Source: Microbispora hainanensis (GTDB lineage Bacteria; Actinomycetota; Actinomycetes; Streptosporangiales; Streptosporangiaceae). From it: a stretch of DNA of 64,000 nt. The stretch covers positions 1 to 64,000 of the forward strand of contig NZ_VIRM01000044.1 in the NCBI RefSeq assembly GCF_006874475.1. The letters are read 5' to 3'. The translations under genes and the position numbers were made by a program. Shown here in pieces: positions 52,964 to 62,442 of this stretch; the first letter of the stretch is position 1; each line of letters opens with the position of its first letter. The notes below the pieces were generated by a model, which was not told the origin of the DNA, searched no databases, and saw only the letters and a list, made by a program, of their open reading frames with translations.

Positions 52964-53716
52964 GTGACTTCAGCAGCGGATGAATCAAACAACGAGGTGG
53001 CCGACCTTGTCGGCAAACTCGTGGCCCCTGAGGAGACGGACGGGGCCGAGCGGCGTCGGCTGCTCGGCCGCCTCAGCGGGGCCTTGGCAAGGTCCGCCGC
53101 GAAGACACGGGAACGCGGCGTCGGCCGGGGGCGATGGCTGGCCGACGTCTTCATGAACATCGCCCCGCGGTTACCGGTCAGGGACTACGAGACACTGCGG
53201 GACCACCACTACGGGCTCACCGGCGAGCAGCTCGCCGACGATCTCGTCAGGACCGCGGCGAAGGCGACGACGGCGGTCGGCGCGGTCGGCGGAGCGCTCG
53301 CCGCGGCGGAGTTCGCCGCCCCGCCGCTGCTGCTGTCCGCACCCGCCCAGATCGTGGCCGAGACGCTGGTCGTCGCGGCCATCGAGGTGAAGCTCCTCGC
53401 CGAGCTGCACGAGGTGTACGGCGTGAAGGTCCCCGGCAACGGAACCCAGAGGGCGGCCGCGTTCGCGCTCGCCTGGTCGAAGCAGCGGGGCGTCAACCCC
53501 CTCGCCCCCGGCTCGGCCACGATCGCTCTCGGGACCGCCGCGAAGACCGCCCTGCGCAACCGCCTGATGCGCACGCTCGGCCGCCATCTCACCACCCTCG
53601 GGCCTTTCCTCACCGGAGCCGTGGCCGGCGGGGCGCTGAACCGGGCCGCCACCAGGAGACTCGCCGCCGCGGTGCGCGCGGACCTGCGCCGCCAGAACGC
53701 CCTGCCGCCAAGCTGA
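52964..53716 (+). CDS. Conserved hypothetical, EcsC-like hydrophobic protein
   Basis: A 250-residue protein with a polar N-terminal third (ERRRLLGRLSGALARSAA), a conserved-looking APRLPVRDYETLRDHHYGLTGEQLADDLV block, and hydrophobic stretches (about 100-130 and 200-215) that may be membrane-associated. A VAAIEVKLLAELHEVYG segment resembles EcsC-family proteins of actinobacteria, but I am not certain of the assignment. The GTG at 52964 is preceded by GGGAGG; a TTG at 52952 is possible. It follows the DUF4193 gene directly. Function unknown. Confidence 0.65.
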   Translation: MTSAADESNNEVADLVGKLVAPEETDGAERRRLLGRLSGALARSAAKTRERGVGRGRWLADVFMNIAPRLPVRDYETLRDHHYGLTGEQLADDLVRTAAKATTAVGAVGGALAAAEFAAPPLLLSAPAQIVAETLVVAAIEVKLLAELHEVYGVKVPGNGTQRAAAFALAWSKQRGVNPLAPGSATIALGTAAKTALRNRLMRTLGRHLTTLGPFLTGAVAGGALNRAATRRLAAAVRADLRRQNALPPS

Positions 53717-53919
53717 CCACCCCCCGAAGCCCCCCAAGTCCACCCTTCGAGGCCCCCAAGCCGGCCCCCGAGGCACCCAGGCCGGCACCCCCGAGGCTCC
53801 CCGCCGCCAGGCGGACACCCGGCGCCCGTCCCAATCGGCACTCTCCGGTCGCCCTGATCTTCCAGATAGAGAAGTGTCACCGATTGGTCTAAACCTGTTG
53901 GCGACCCCGGATGAGCTGC

Positions 53920-53935
53920 GTGAGATCATTCTCAC
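53920..53935. promoter_or_regulatory. otsA: Dyad GTGAGA-N4-TCTCAC upstream of otsA
   Basis: A perfect 6-bp inverted repeat about 95 bp before otsA. The 312-bp gap (53717-54028) otherwise shows a C-rich stretch after the previous gene and no supported gene. Confidence 0.4.
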
Positions 53936-53996
53936 AGTGATAGGCGTGGATTGTGCATGTTCTTACGGGTATGGGGGCACTGGTGACTTTCCGTAT

Positions 53997-54016
53997 GGTG
54001 GTCACAGGCGACCACC
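53997..54016 (+). promoter_or_regulatory. otsA: Stem-loop next to the otsA ribosome binding site
   Basis: GGTGGTC-N6-GACCACC forms a 7-bp stem that ends 1 nt before GGAGGGG, the otsA ribosome binding site. It could modulate translation initiation. Confidence 0.45.
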
Positions 54017-54028
54017 TGGAGGGGATTC

Positions 54029-55426
54029 ATGCGTGGCACCAGCTCGTTTCTGATCGTCGCGAACCGGCTGCCGGTCGATCGCGTGGGCGAGAACGAATGG
54101 CGGCGCAGCCCGGGCGGGCTCGTCACCGCCATCGCGCCCGTCATGCAACGGCGTGACGGGGCCTGGCTCGGCTGGACCGGAGCGGCGGGGGAGGAGCTGA
54201 AGCCCTTCGACCACGACGGGATGCACCTGATCCCCATCCCGCTGTCCCAGCTCGAGGTCGAGCTCTACTACGAGGGCTTCTCCAACGCCACGCTGTGGCC
54301 GCTCTATCACGATGTCGTCGCCACGCCCGTCTACTCGCGCGTGCTCTGGGACGCCTACCGGGCCGTCAACGAGCGGTTCGCCCGCGCGGCCGCGGACGCC
54401 GCCTCGCCGGGCGCGGTCGTGTGGGTGCAGGACTACCAGCTCCAGCTCGTGCCCGCGATGCTGCGCAGGCTGCGGCCCGACCTGAAGATCGGCTTCTTCC
54501 TGCACATCCCGTTCCCGCCGGGCGAGCTGTTCTACCAGCTGCCCTGGCGCAACGAGATCCTCGAAGGGCTGCTCGGGGCCGATCTCGTGGGCTTCCAGCG
54601 GCCGGGAGGCGCCCACAACTTCCTGCGGCTGTGCCGCCGCCTGCTCGGCCTGCCGCACCTCCGCAACGCGATCCAGCTTGAGGACCGGACGGTCCGTGCC
54701 GAGTCGTTCCCGATCTCGGTCGACTTCGGCGAGATGGACCAGCTCGTCCGCGAGCCGCGCATCCAGCAGCGGGCCAAGGAGATCCGTGCCGAGCTGGGCG
54801 ACCCCGAGCACGTGCTGCTCGGCGTCGACCGGCTCGACTACACCAAGGGCATCGGCCAGCGGCTCAAGGCGTTCGGCGAGCTGCTCGACGACGGCGCGGT
54901 CAAGCCCGACGAGGCGGTCTTCGTGCAGGTGGCCACGCCCACCCGTGAGCGGGTCGCCGAATACATCCGGCTGCGCAACGACATCGAGCTGAGGGTGGGG
55001 CGCATCAACGGCGAGCACGGCGTGCTCGGCCGCATGCCGATCTCCTACCTCCACCAGTCGTACCAGAAGGAGGAGCTGGCGGCGCTCTACTGCGCGGCCG
55101 ACGTCATGGTCGTCACGCCGCTGCGCGACGGCATGAACCTCGTCGCCAAGGAGTACGTCGCCTGCCGCCACGACCTGCGCGGGGCGCTCGTGCTGAGCGA
55201 GTTCGCCGGCGCGGCCGACGAGCTGCGCCAGGCGTACATGGTCAATCCGTACGACATCGCCGGCATGAAGCGGGCGATGCTGACGGCGATGCGGGCGACC
55301 CCGCACGAGCTGGCGCGCCGGATGCGCTCGCTCAGGCGCAGGGTCGCGACCTACGACGTGGACAGGTGGGCCAGCGACTTCCTCACGGCCCTGGAATCGG
55401 GGGAGCCGGCCGCTTCTAGGGAGTGA
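54029..55426 (+). CDS. otsA: Trehalose-6-phosphate synthase
   Basis: A 465-residue GT20 glycosyltransferase that makes trehalose-6-phosphate from a nucleotide-glucose and glucose-6-phosphate. Key segments: N-terminal [11 protein letters not shown] and the glycine-containing [11 protein letters not shown] loop, [37 protein letters not shown] with the acceptor Lys/Arg, and the nucleotide-sugar-binding [22 protein letters not shown] before the ATG. No phosphatase (otsB) gene is adjacent. Its 3' end overlaps the DUF4235 gene on the opposite strand by 11 bp. Confidence 0.95.
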   Translation: MRGTSSFLIVANRLPVDRVGENEWRRSPGGLVTAIAPVMQRRDGAWLGWTGAAGEELKPFDHDGMHLIPIPLSQLEVELYYEGFSNATLWPLYHDVVATPVYSRVLWDAYRAVNERFARAAADAASPGAVVWVQDYQLQLVPAMLRRLRPDLKIGFFLHIPFPPGELFYQLPWRNEILEGLLGADLVGFQRPGGAHNFLRLCRRLLGLPHLRNAIQLEDRTVRAESFPISVDFGEMDQLVREPRIQQRAKEIRAELGDPEHVLLGVDRLDYTKGIGQRLKAFGELLDDGAVKPDEAVFVQVATPTRERVAEYIRLRNDIELRVGRINGEHGVLGRMPISYLHQSYQKEELAALYCAADVMVVTPLRDGMNLVAKEYVACRHDLRGALVLSEFAGAADELRQAYMVNPYDIAGMKRAMLTAMRATPHELARRMRSLRRRVATYDVDRWASDFLTALESGEPAASRE

Positions 55427-55733
55427 GGTCCCGGGCGGCGTCCTTCCAGGAGCGCCACTTCTTCGCCGCCGAGCGAGTGACGACGATTCGCGTGATCTCC
55501 ATGCCCAGGCCCATCACCACGGCGTACGCGATGGCCTCGCCGAGCCCGATCTCGGGGGAGTCGGCGCTCGCCGGCGGCTTCTTGCCGGTCGCCCTCTCCC
55601 ACGCGAACGCCAGAAGCTTGCGCGAGCAGAAGCCGACCGCCAGGCCGAGCAGGCCGCCGACGATCCGCCACTGCATGTCGGGCTTGTCCGTCGCGCTGAG
55701 TTCGCGCTTGGCCTCCCGTGCCATGTCCGCCAT
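55416..55733 (-). CDS. DUF4235 small membrane protein
   Basis: A 105-residue actinobacterial DUF4235 protein with two likely membrane segments (about 22-42 and 64-86; [14 protein letters not shown] and [19 protein letters not shown]). GKKPP in the loop between and a basic C-terminus ([10 protein letters not shown]) are typical. GAGGAGG gives a strong ribosome binding site before ATG 55733. It overlaps the end of otsA tail-to-tail by 11 bp. No function is established for the family. Confidence 0.88.
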   Translation of the reverse strand: MADMAREAKRELSATDKPDMQWRIVGGLLGLAVGFCSRKLLAFAWERATGKKPPASADSPEIGLGEAIAYAVVMGLGMEITRIVVTRSAAKKWRSWKDAARDLTP

Positions 55734-55788
55734 GATTCCTCCTCGATAACGACCTTAGTGTCTCCCCGCGGGGTGACGGTCCACGCCA

Positions 55789-55794
55789 TACCAT
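55789..55794 (+). promoter_or_regulatory. valS: -10 element TACCAT before valS
   Basis: TACCAT ends 8 nt before the ATG at 55803; no Shine-Dalgarno intervenes. No clear -35. A CCCCGCGGGG palindrome lies about 20 bp upstream. Confidence 0.35.
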
Positions 55795-55802
55795 GTGGTG
55801 GC

Positions 55803-58325
55803 ATGACCGAACAGCGACTCCACGCAGCCATGCCCGAGAAACCGACGCTCGACGGCTTGGAAGCGGTATGGGTAGCGCGCTGGGAGGCCGAGGGCACCTA
55901 CCGGTTCGACCGGTCCCGGAGCAGGCACGAGGTGTACTCCATCGACACCCCGCCGCCCACGGTCTCCGGGTCCCTTCACGTGGGGCACGTCTTCTCCTAC
56001 ACGCACACGGACACGATCGCCCGCTACCAGCGGATGCGGGGGCGCGAGGTCTTCTACCCGATGGGGTGGGACGATAACGGGCTGCCCACCGAGCGCCGCG
56101 TGCAGAACCACTTCGGGGTGCGCTGCGACCCCTCCATGCCGTACGACCCGGACTTCACGCCGCCCGAGAAGCCGGACGCCAAGCGGCAGGTGCCGATCTC
56201 GCGCCGCAACTTCATCGAGCTGTGCGAGCGGCTGACCGCCGAGGACGAGAAGGCGTTCGAGGAGCTGTGGCGCCGTCTCGGCCTGTCGGTGGACTGGTCG
56301 ATGACCTACGCGACCATCGACGGGAACGCCCGGGCGGCGTCCCAGCGGGCGTTCCTGCGCAACCTCGCCCGCGGCGAGGCGTACGTCGCCGAGGCCCCGA
56401 CCCTGTGGGATGTGACGTTCCGCACGGCCGTCGCCCAGGCCGAGCTGGAGGACCGGGAGTGGCCCGGCGCCTTCCACCGCATAGGGTTCGAGCGGCCCGG
56501 CGGGGAGACGGTGTGGATCGAGACCACCCGCCCCGAGCTGATCCCGGCCTGCGTGGCGCTGGTCGCCCATCCCGACGACGAGCGCTACCGGCCGTTGTTC
56601 GGCGCCACCGTCCGCACCCCGATCTTCGGGGTCGAGGTGCCGGTCGTGGCCCATCACCTCGCCGAGCCCGGCAAGGGCTCCGGCATCGCGATGATCTGCA
56701 CGTTCGGCGACGTCACCGACGTCACCTGGTGGCGCGAGCTCGACCTGCCCACCCGGCCGGTGATCGGCTGGGACGGCCGAATGCTCCCCGAGCCCCCGCA
56801 GGGCGTGCCGGCCGAGCCGTACGCCGAGCTGGCCGGCAAGACCGTGCACAGCGCGCGCGAGCGCATCGTGGAGATGCTGCGCGAGTCCGGCCACCTGGAC
56901 GGCGAGCCGCGCAAGATCCAGCGGCCGGTGAAGTTCTACGAGAAGGGCGACCGGCCCCTCGAGATCGTCACCACCCGCCAGTGGTACATCCGCAACGGCG
57001 GCAGGGACCCGAAGCTGCGCGCCGAGCTGCTGGAGCGCGGCAGGGAGCTGGAGTGGCACCCGCCGCACATGCGGGTCAGGTACGAGAACTGGGTGGAGGG
57101 CCTGGCGGGCGACTGGCTGATCTCCCGCCAGCGGTTCTTCGGCGTGCCGATCCCGGTCTGGTATCCGCTCGACGCCGACGGCGAGCCGGTCTACGAGGCG
57201 CCGATCGTCCCGCCCGAGTCGGCGCTGCCGATGGACCCGTCCAGCGACGTGCCGCCCGGCTTCTCGGAGGACCAGCGGGGCAAGCCGCTCGGCTTCACCG
57301 CCGACCCCGACGTCATGGACACCTGGGCGACGTCGTCGCTGAGCCCGCAGATCGCCGGCGGGTGGGAGCGCGACGACGACCTGTTCCGCCGCGTGTTCCC
57401 GATGGACCTGCGGCCCCAGGCCCACGAGATCATCCGCACCTGGCTGTTCTCCACGATCGTGCGGTCGCACCTGGAGCACGGCGGGCTGCCCTGGCGGCAC
57501 GCGGCGATCTCCGGGTGGATCCTCGACCCCGACCGCAAGAAGATGTCGAAGTCCAAGGGCAACGTGGTCACGCCCATGGGCCTGCTGGAGGAGTACGGCT
57601 CCGACGCGGTCCGCTACTGGGCCGCGAACGGGCGTCCCGGCACCGACACCGCCTTCGACACCGGGCAGATCAAGATCGGCCGCCGGCTGGCCATCAAGAT
57701 CCTCAACGCGTCGAAGTTCGTGCTCGGCTTCCGGTCCGAGGGCGGCGGCGAGGTGACCGAGCCGGTCGACCTGTCCATGCTGGCCGCGCTGGCGGCGGTC
57801 GTCGCCGAGGCGAGCGAGGCGTTCGAGGCGTACGACTACACCAGGGCGCTGGAACGGACCGAGCGCTTCTTCTGGTCGTTCTGCGACGACTACGTCGAGC
57901 TGGTCAAGGCCCGCGCGTACGATGGGGACGCCTCGGCCGTCGCGGCCCTGCGGCGGGCGCTCGACGTGCTGCTGCGGCTGTTCGCGCCGTTCCTGCCGTT
58001 CGTGACGGAGGAGGTCTGGTCGTGGTGGCGGGAGGGCTCGGTGCACCGCGCGTCGTGGCCGTCTCCCGAGGAGCTGCCCGAGGCGCGGCACGGCGACCCG
58101 GCGGTGCTGGAGGCCGTGGCGGAGGTGCTCCGCCGGGTGCGGCGGGCCAAGTCGGAGGCGCGGCTGTCGATGCGGGCCGAGGTCGCCCGGCTCACCGTGT
58201 CGGGCGCCCAGGCGGACCTCGTCCGGCTGGCCCAGGACGACCTGTGCGCGGCCGGCAACGTCGAGGAGTTCGTCCTCGAACCCGGTGAAGGACCGCTCGA
58301 CGCGGTCGCCGAGCTGACCTCGTGA
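55803..58325 (+). CDS. valS: Valyl-tRNA synthetase, archaeal-like type 2
   Basis: An 840-residue class Ia aminoacyl-tRNA synthetase. HIGH motif is HVGH at 59-62 in [27 protein letters not shown] at 580-584 in [11 protein letters not shown], with the CP1 editing domain between and an anticodon-binding helical domain after about 640. The [10 protein letters not shown] form and YTHTD rather than the NVTGxLHMGHA of E. coli ValRS, plus absence of the C-terminal coiled-coil arm, fit the archaeal/type 2 subfamily. It charges tRNA-Val. ATG 55803 is favoured by TACCAT 8 nt upstream; a later ATG at 55830 is possible. Confidence 0.93.
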   Translation: MTEQRLHAAMPEKPTLDGLEAVWVARWEAEGTYRFDRSRSRHEVYSIDTPPPTVSGSLHVGHVFSYTHTDTIARYQRMRGREVFYPMGWDDNGLPTERRVQNHFGVRCDPSMPYDPDFTPPEKPDAKRQVPISRRNFIELCERLTAEDEKAFEELWRRLGLSVDWSMTYATIDGNARAASQRAFLRNLARGEAYVAEAPTLWDVTFRTAVAQAELEDREWPGAFHRIGFERPGGETVWIETTRPELIPACVALVAHPDDERYRPLFGATVRTPIFGVEVPVVAHHLAEPGKGSGIAMICTFGDVTDVTWWRELDLPTRPVIGWDGRMLPEPPQGVPAEPYAELAGKTVHSARERIVEMLRESGHLDGEPRKIQRPVKFYEKGDRPLEIVTTRQWYIRNGGRDPKLRAELLERGRELEWHPPHMRVRYENWVEGLAGDWLISRQRFFGVPIPVWYPLDADGEPVYEAPIVPPESALPMDPSSDVPPGFSEDQRGKPLGFTADPDVMDTWATSSLSPQIAGGWERDDDLFRRVFPMDLRPQAHEIIRTWLFSTIVRSHLEHGGLPWRHAAISGWILDPDRKKMSKSKGNVVTPMGLLEEYGSDAVRYWAANGRPGTDTAFDTGQIKIGRRLAIKILNASKFVLGFRSEGGGEVTEPVDLSMLAALAAVVAEASEAFEAYDYTRALERTERFFWSFCDDYVELVKARAYDGDASAVAALRRALDVLLRLFAPFLPFVTEEVWSWWREGSVHRASWPSPEELPEARHGDPAVLEAVAEVLRRVRRAKSEARLSMRAEVARLTVSGAQADLVRLAQDDLCAAGNVEEFVLEPGEGPLDAVAELTS

Positions 58326-58533
58326 AGCCGTGGCGCTGACCGCGCGAGGCCATCGCCGGCCGCCGTCGTCCCTTCGCGGGACGGCGGCGGTCGGCGAAGT
58401 TTGGGACGTTCCAGGACGTTCCCGGGCGTTTCGGCGCGCGACCTGGGGGCGGCGTAGGCTTGAGGGCGAAACGACCGCCATACGCGCGTAAAACGGCTGC
58501 GCGTCCCGCCCGCCGACATGCCAGTCTGGATCC

Positions 58534-59868
58534 GTGATCCCGTCTAACCGCAGTACCACCGAGAGAGTCCCGCCGACGCTGGCGACGATGGCCGCGTGGA
58601 GCTGGCGGCTGCTGCTGCTCGGCGGGATGATCTACGTCCTGTGGCTGATCATCGACAGAATCAGCTTCGTCGTCATGCCGGTGGTCGTCGCGCTGCTGCT
58701 CGCGGCCCTGCTGCACCCGCTGACCCGGCGGCTGCGCGCCACCGGGCTCCGGCCGATCTACGCCACATGGATCACGATGCTGCTCGGCCTCGCGCTGATC
58801 GTCGGCATCGGGTTCCTGATCGGCGTGCGGGCCAACGAGGAGTTCCCCCGGCTGGTCCTGCAGATCCAGGTGACCGCGCGCAACGTGCAGGACTGGCTGC
58901 TCCACGGGCCGCTCCAGCTGAAGGAGGCGCAGATCGCCGACTTCGTGGACCAGCTCAGCAGCCAGATCACCCAATATCGCAGCCAGATCACCAGCACGCT
59001 GCTGAGCGGCGCCACCGCCGTCGTCGAGGTGCTCACCTCCATCGTGCTGATCCTGTTCGTGACCTTCTTCCTGCTGAAGGACGGCGACCGGATCTGGGCC
59101 TGGTTCCTGCGCGCCTTCGGCAGTGCCACGCCCCGCGTGGACGCCGCGGGCCGCGCCGCCTGGGCGACGATCTCCCACTACGTGCACGGCACGGTCGCGG
59201 TGGCGGCCATCCACGGGCTCGTGATCGGAGTGGTGCTCGCCGGGATGCAGGTGCCGCTGTGGGCGCCCCTCGCGGTGCTGGTCTTCCTGGCCAGCTTCAT
59301 CCCGATCGTCGGCATCCTGTTCGCGGGCACCATCGCGACGCTGGTGACCTTCGGCTCCCGGGGCTGGTTCCTGGCGCTGATCTTCGTGGGCGTCCTCGTG
59401 GTCGAGCAGCAGCTGGAGAACCACGTGCTCCAGCCGCTCATCGTGGGCCGGGCCCTGGAGTTCCACCCTCTGGCGATCATCCTCGTCCTCGCGGTGGGCG
59501 GTGTGCTCGGCGGCATCGCGGGCGCCGTGGTGGCCGTTCCGCTCACGGCGGTCATCTACCGCGCGCTACCCGAGCTGCGCCGCGGCCGGCCCGCCATCGA
59601 AGCGGCGGCAGAAGGCGGCCCACCGGGCGCCGGGGAGCCTGGACCCGAGGGCGCACCCCCGGGCCCGGAGTCTGACGCCGTGGAGTCCGGCGCCGTGGAG
59701 TCCGGCGCCGTGGAGACCGGCGCCGTGGAGACCGGCACCACGGAGCCGGGCGCCGGGGAGCCCGCGGCCTCCCGGCCCGCCGCCTCCGGTGAGGGCGGGC
59801 AGAAGCAGGAGACGGCACGCCCGCCATCCGGCACCGGAGAGGCGGTGTCCCCCCAGCGCAACGGGTAG
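58534..59868 (+). CDS. AI-2E family transporter
   Basis: A 444-residue membrane protein with seven or eight helices in the AI-2E (PF01594) arrangement: two N-terminal helices (about 26-70), one long amphipathic middle region (about 95-165, [14 protein letters not shown]), and a C-terminal cluster with [17 protein letters not shown] and [18 protein letters not shown]. Family members are exporters or Na+/H+-type antiporters of diverse substrates; autoinducer export is not implied. After residue 365 comes a polar tail with [10 protein letters not shown] micro-repeats. The start is GTG without a strong Shine-Dalgarno. Its TAG stop is embedded in the -10 hexamer of the next transcript. Confidence 0.88.
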   Translation: MIPSNRSTTERVPPTLATMAAWSWRLLLLGGMIYVLWLIIDRISFVVMPVVVALLLAALLHPLTRRLRATGLRPIYATWITMLLGLALIVGIGFLIGVRANEEFPRLVLQIQVTARNVQDWLLHGPLQLKEAQIADFVDQLSSQITQYRSQITSTLLSGATAVVEVLTSIVLILFVTFFLLKDGDRIWAWFLRAFGSATPRVDAAGRAAWATISHYVHGTVAVAAIHGLVIGVVLAGMQVPLWAPLAVLVFLASFIPIVGILFAGTIATLVTFGSRGWFLALIFVGVLVVEQQLENHVLQPLIVGRALEFHPLAIILVLAVGGVLGGIAGAVVAVPLTAVIYRALPELRRGRPAIEAAAEGGPPGAGEPGPEGAPPGPESDAVESGAVESGAVETGAVETGTTEPGAGEPAASRPAASGEGGQKQETARPPSGTGEAVSPQRNG

Positions 59869-59871
59869 GGT
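59866..59871 (+). promoter_or_regulatory. dut: -10 element TAGGGT overlapping a stop codon
   Basis: TAGGGT includes the TAG stop of the AI-2E gene (59866-59868) and ends 8 nt before the ATG at 59880. No clear -35 hexamer was found. Confidence 0.45.
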
Positions 59872-59879
59872 CTTGCCTC

Positions 59880-59963
59880 ATGAGCTGCCCTGTGCCGAAC
59901 TCCGGACTGCCGGGCCCGAGACGGGCCCCGGCCGCCGCTCGCGGGATCGAGGCCGCCCGATGA
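59880..59963 (+). CDS. 27-residue leader peptide upstream of dut
   Basis: A short ORF starting 8 nt after a -10-like TAGGGT. It runs 27 codons (Pro, Arg, Ala and Gly-rich, beginning MSCPVPNSG) and ends in TGA overlapping the dut ATG as ATGA (59960-59963). The 4-nt overlap would allow ribosomes finishing the leader to re-initiate at dut. Peptide function, if any, is likely cis-regulatory. It may alternatively be a chance ORF, as dut has a GAGG about 8 nt upstream. Confidence 0.4.
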   Translation: MSCPVPNSGLPGPRRAPAAARGIEAAR

Positions 59964-60397
59964 GCGTCGAGATCCTGATCCACCGGCTCGACCCGGATCT
60001 TCCGCTCCCGTCGTACGCGCATCCGGGTGACGCCGGGGCCGACCTGTATGCGGCGGAGGACGTGGAGTTGCTGCCCGGCGAGCGGGCGGTCGTGCGGACC
60101 GGCGTTGCCATCGCGCTGCCGGACGGGTACGCCGCCTTCGTCCATCCGCGTTCGGGCCTGGCGGCCCGGCACGGCGTCACGCTGGTCAACGCGCCGGGAA
60201 CGATCGACGCCGGCTACCGGGGCGAGATCAAAGTGACGATGATCAATACCGACGCGAAGGACCCGGTGCGGTTCCGGCGTGGCGACCGCATCGCCCAGCT
60301 CGTGGTCCAACGGGTGGAACGGGCGGCGTTCTACGAGGTCGACCGGTTGCCCGGCTCCGTACGGGGCACGAACGGGTTCGGCTCGACGGGGAGCTGA
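59960..60397 (+). CDS. dut: dUTP diphosphatase
   Basis: A 145-residue trimeric dUTPase. All five conserved motifs are present: [38 protein letters not shown] and [10 protein letters not shown] at the C-terminal arm. It hydrolyses dUTP to dUMP and PPi, keeping uracil out of DNA and feeding dTMP synthesis. ATG 59960 overlaps the leader ORF stop by 4 bp. It heads a run of four small plus-strand genes (DUF3710, OB-fold, DUF3159) conserved together in many actinobacteria. Confidence 0.95.
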   Translation: MSVEILIHRLDPDLPLPSYAHPGDAGADLYAAEDVELLPGERAVVRTGVAIALPDGYAAFVHPRSGLAARHGVTLVNAPGTIDAGYRGEIKVTMINTDAKDPVRFRRGDRIAQLVVQRVERAAFYEVDRLPGSVRGTNGFGSTGS

Positions 60398-60447
60398 CAC
60401 CCCGGGGCCCGGGAAAACCGGGCCACGATGCGAGGAGAGTGAGAGAA

Positions 60448-61134
60448 GTGTTGCGACGCCGGCGACGCGCGGAGGAGGAGAGCGCACCAGCTTTCGTGCG
60501 GGAGGAGAGCCACGCCCCGGCGCGGGCGACGGGCCCCTGGGACGCCGAAGACGACTACCCGGAGGCCGAGCGCGTGGACCTGGGGGGCCTTCGCCTGCCC
60601 GTTGGTCCCGGATTCGAGATCCAGCTCAGCATGGCGGGCGACCAGGTCGACGGTGTGATCGTCCTGGTCGAGGAGAGCGCCCTGCAGGTGAACGCCTTCG
60701 CCGCGCCCAAGCGCAGCGGGATCTGGGACGAGGTACGCGCGGAGCTCGCCCGTGAAGTGGTGGCCGCGGGCGGCTCGGCCGAGGACCGCGAGGGTCCGTT
60801 CGGGCCCGAGATCGCGGCCGAGGTGCCCGTGCAGAGCCAGGGCCAGGCGCAGGGACGGCAGCCGGTGCGCTACCTCGGCGTCGACGGCCCGCGCTGGTTC
60901 CTCCGCGCCGTGATCAGCGGCAGGGCCGCGGTCGACCCGGAGGCGGCGCGGACCCTGGAGGACGTCGTGCGCGGCATCGTCGTCGTACGCGGCGACGAGC
61001 CGATGCCGCCCAAGGAGGCGATCCAGCTCCGGCTGCCCGCCGAGGCCCGGCAGGCCATGGAGGAGCAGCAGGCATCCCGGCAGCAGGAGTTCCGGCCCTT
61101 CGAGCGTGGTCCGGAGATCAGCGAGATCCGCTGA
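60448..61134 (+). CDS. DUF3710 family protein
   Basis: A 228-residue actinobacterial protein, cytoplasmic, with an acidic/basic N-terminal tail and a compact domain (about 40-200) containing RVDLGGLRLPVGPGFEIQL, AFAAPKRSGIWDEVR, PEIAAEVPVQ, RYLGVDGPRWFLRAVISGRAA and VVRGDEPMPPKEAIQLRLP, all characteristic of the family. Function unknown; its constant position by dut suggests a nucleotide- or DNA-related role. Possible starts are GTG at 60439 and GTG at 60448; the second leaves better spacing from GGAGA. Confidence 0.88.
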   Translation: MLRRRRRAEEESAPAFVREESHAPARATGPWDAEDDYPEAERVDLGGLRLPVGPGFEIQLSMAGDQVDGVIVLVEESALQVNAFAAPKRSGIWDEVRAELAREVVAAGGSAEDREGPFGPEIAAEVPVQSQGQAQGRQPVRYLGVDGPRWFLRAVISGRAAVDPEAARTLEDVVRGIVVVRGDEPMPPKEAIQLRLPAEARQAMEEQQASRQQEFRPFERGPEISEIR

Positions 61135-61310
61135 CATCCGTCCGGGATGTGCCGGTTGACCGAATCGGGAGGCAAGGCCAGCCCTGACCGTCCTTCTGGC
61201 CCGTGGGCGGCTCACGTATGCTGCGGTGGGAAACGACCGGCCTAGGCTGGAAGCCAGGACGACGAATCCCTCCAAAGGGATCGCGAACGAGGAAGCTGGG
61301 TGAGTGACCG

Positions 61311-61703
61311 ATGGGCACGCCGGAGCCTGCCAAACGCGGCGGACTGCGGGGCTTCTTCCGACGGCTGACCACCAGCCAGGCCGAGCTGGAGGCCGCCGAG
61401 CTCCAGGAGGACCTGGAGCAGGAGGGGGCCACGCCCATCGCGCGGTGCGGTGAGCGTCAGCGAACGTGCGTGGCGGGCACGCTGCGCACCGTGACCCTCC
61501 GCCCGCGCGGCGGTGCGCCCGCCCTGGAGGCGGAGCTGTACGACGGGTCGGACGTGATCGACCTGGTCTGGCTCGGCCGCCGGAAGATCGCCGGCATCGA
61601 GCCGGGCCGGGTGGTGCGGGCCGAAGGGCTGGTCAGCGTCCAGGACGGCCGCAAGGTGATGTTCAACCCCCGCTACGAGCTACGCCCGGCCGGTGGCCCT
61701 TGA
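61311..61703 (+). CDS. OB-fold nucleic-acid-binding protein
   Basis: A 130-residue protein with a helical, charged N-terminus (GLRGFFRRLTTSQAELEAAEL) and a small OB-fold domain (about 48-128: RQRTCVAGTLRTVTLRP, LEAELYDGSDVIDLVWLG, VVRAEGLVSVQDGRKVMFNPRYEL). Similar actinobacterial proteins are annotated as OB-fold nucleic acid binding and stand beside DUF3159. The role is unproven, probably DNA or RNA binding. GGGTGAG precedes the ATG; a TATGCT about 80 nt upstream may be a -10. Confidence 0.88.
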   Translation: MGTPEPAKRGGLRGFFRRLTTSQAELEAAELQEDLEQEGATPIARCGERQRTCVAGTLRTVTLRPRGGAPALEAELYDGSDVIDLVWLGRRKIAGIEPGRVVRAEGLVSVQDGRKVMFNPRYELRPAGGP

Positions 61704-61719
61704 TCTCTCAGGAGACCGT

Positions 61720-62382
61720 ATGAGCACAGCGGACATGACGGCCCCCGCGGCGCACGCCACGGTCGAGGCGGCGGTGCGCGCCCAGATGAGCAAGGCGCTG
61801 GGAGGCAAACGCGGGATCGTCGAGGCGGCCGTGCCCACGCTCGCCTTCACCGGCACGTGGATGGGCACTCAGGAGCTGAAGCCCTCTCTGATCGTCGGCA
61901 TCGCCTCGGCGGTGGTGCTCCTGCTGGTGCGGATCGCGCAGCGGAGCACCCCGCAGTTCGTGCTCAACAGCCTCGTCGGCATCGGGATCGGCGCGTTCTT
62001 CGCGGCCCGCACCGGTGACGCCAAGGACGTGTTCCTGCCGGGCATCCTCTACAACGGGGCCTACGCCGCCGGCATGCTGCTGTCGATCGTGATCCGCTGG
62101 CCGATCGTCGGCTTCCTGATCGGCTCGGTGACGGGCGACCCGACGGCCTGGCACAACGACAGCGCGCTGGTCCGGCTGTGCTCGCGGCTCACGTGGCTGC
62201 TCATGCTGCCCTGTCTGCTGCGGGTGGTGATCCAGCTGCCGCTCTACTGGGCCGACCAGGTGACCGCCCTCGGCGTGGCCAAGATCGCCCTGGGCTGGCC
62301 GCTGCAGGTCGCGGCGCTCGCCGCGATGGTGTGGGTGCTCGCCCGCGGCCGCACCCCGATCCAGCCGCAGCCGTCCGTCTGA
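61720..62382 (+). CDS. DUF3159 integral membrane protein
   Basis: A 220-residue membrane protein with about six helices, beginning MSKALGGKRGIVEAAVPTLAF after a polar leader and containing the family-typical LPGILYNGAYAAG and GDPTAWHNDSALVRLCSRLTWLL segments. AGGAGA is 5 nt before the ATG. It starts 16 bp after the OB-fold gene, so the pair should be one operon. Function of DUF3159 is unknown. A strong terminator follows. Confidence 0.88.
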   Translation: MSTADMTAPAAHATVEAAVRAQMSKALGGKRGIVEAAVPTLAFTGTWMGTQELKPSLIVGIASAVVLLLVRIAQRSTPQFVLNSLVGIGIGAFFAARTGDAKDVFLPGILYNGAYAAGMLLSIVIRWPIVGFLIGSVTGDPTAWHNDSALVRLCSRLTWLLMLPCLLRVVIQLPLYWADQVTALGVAKIALGWPLQVAALAAMVWVLARGRTPIQPQPSV

Positions 62383-62399
62383 CGATCACGCGGAAACGA

Positions 62400-62431
62400 C
62401 TCAGGCCCCGGGTGCGCGCCCGGGGCCTGAG
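62400..62431. terminator. Shared terminator hairpin
   Basis: Perfect 13-bp stem (62400-62412 with 62419-62431), 6-nt loop, between the convergent DUF3159 and TrkA genes. It can stop both. Confidence 0.8.
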
Positions 62432-62442
62432 CCGTCTGCGGA

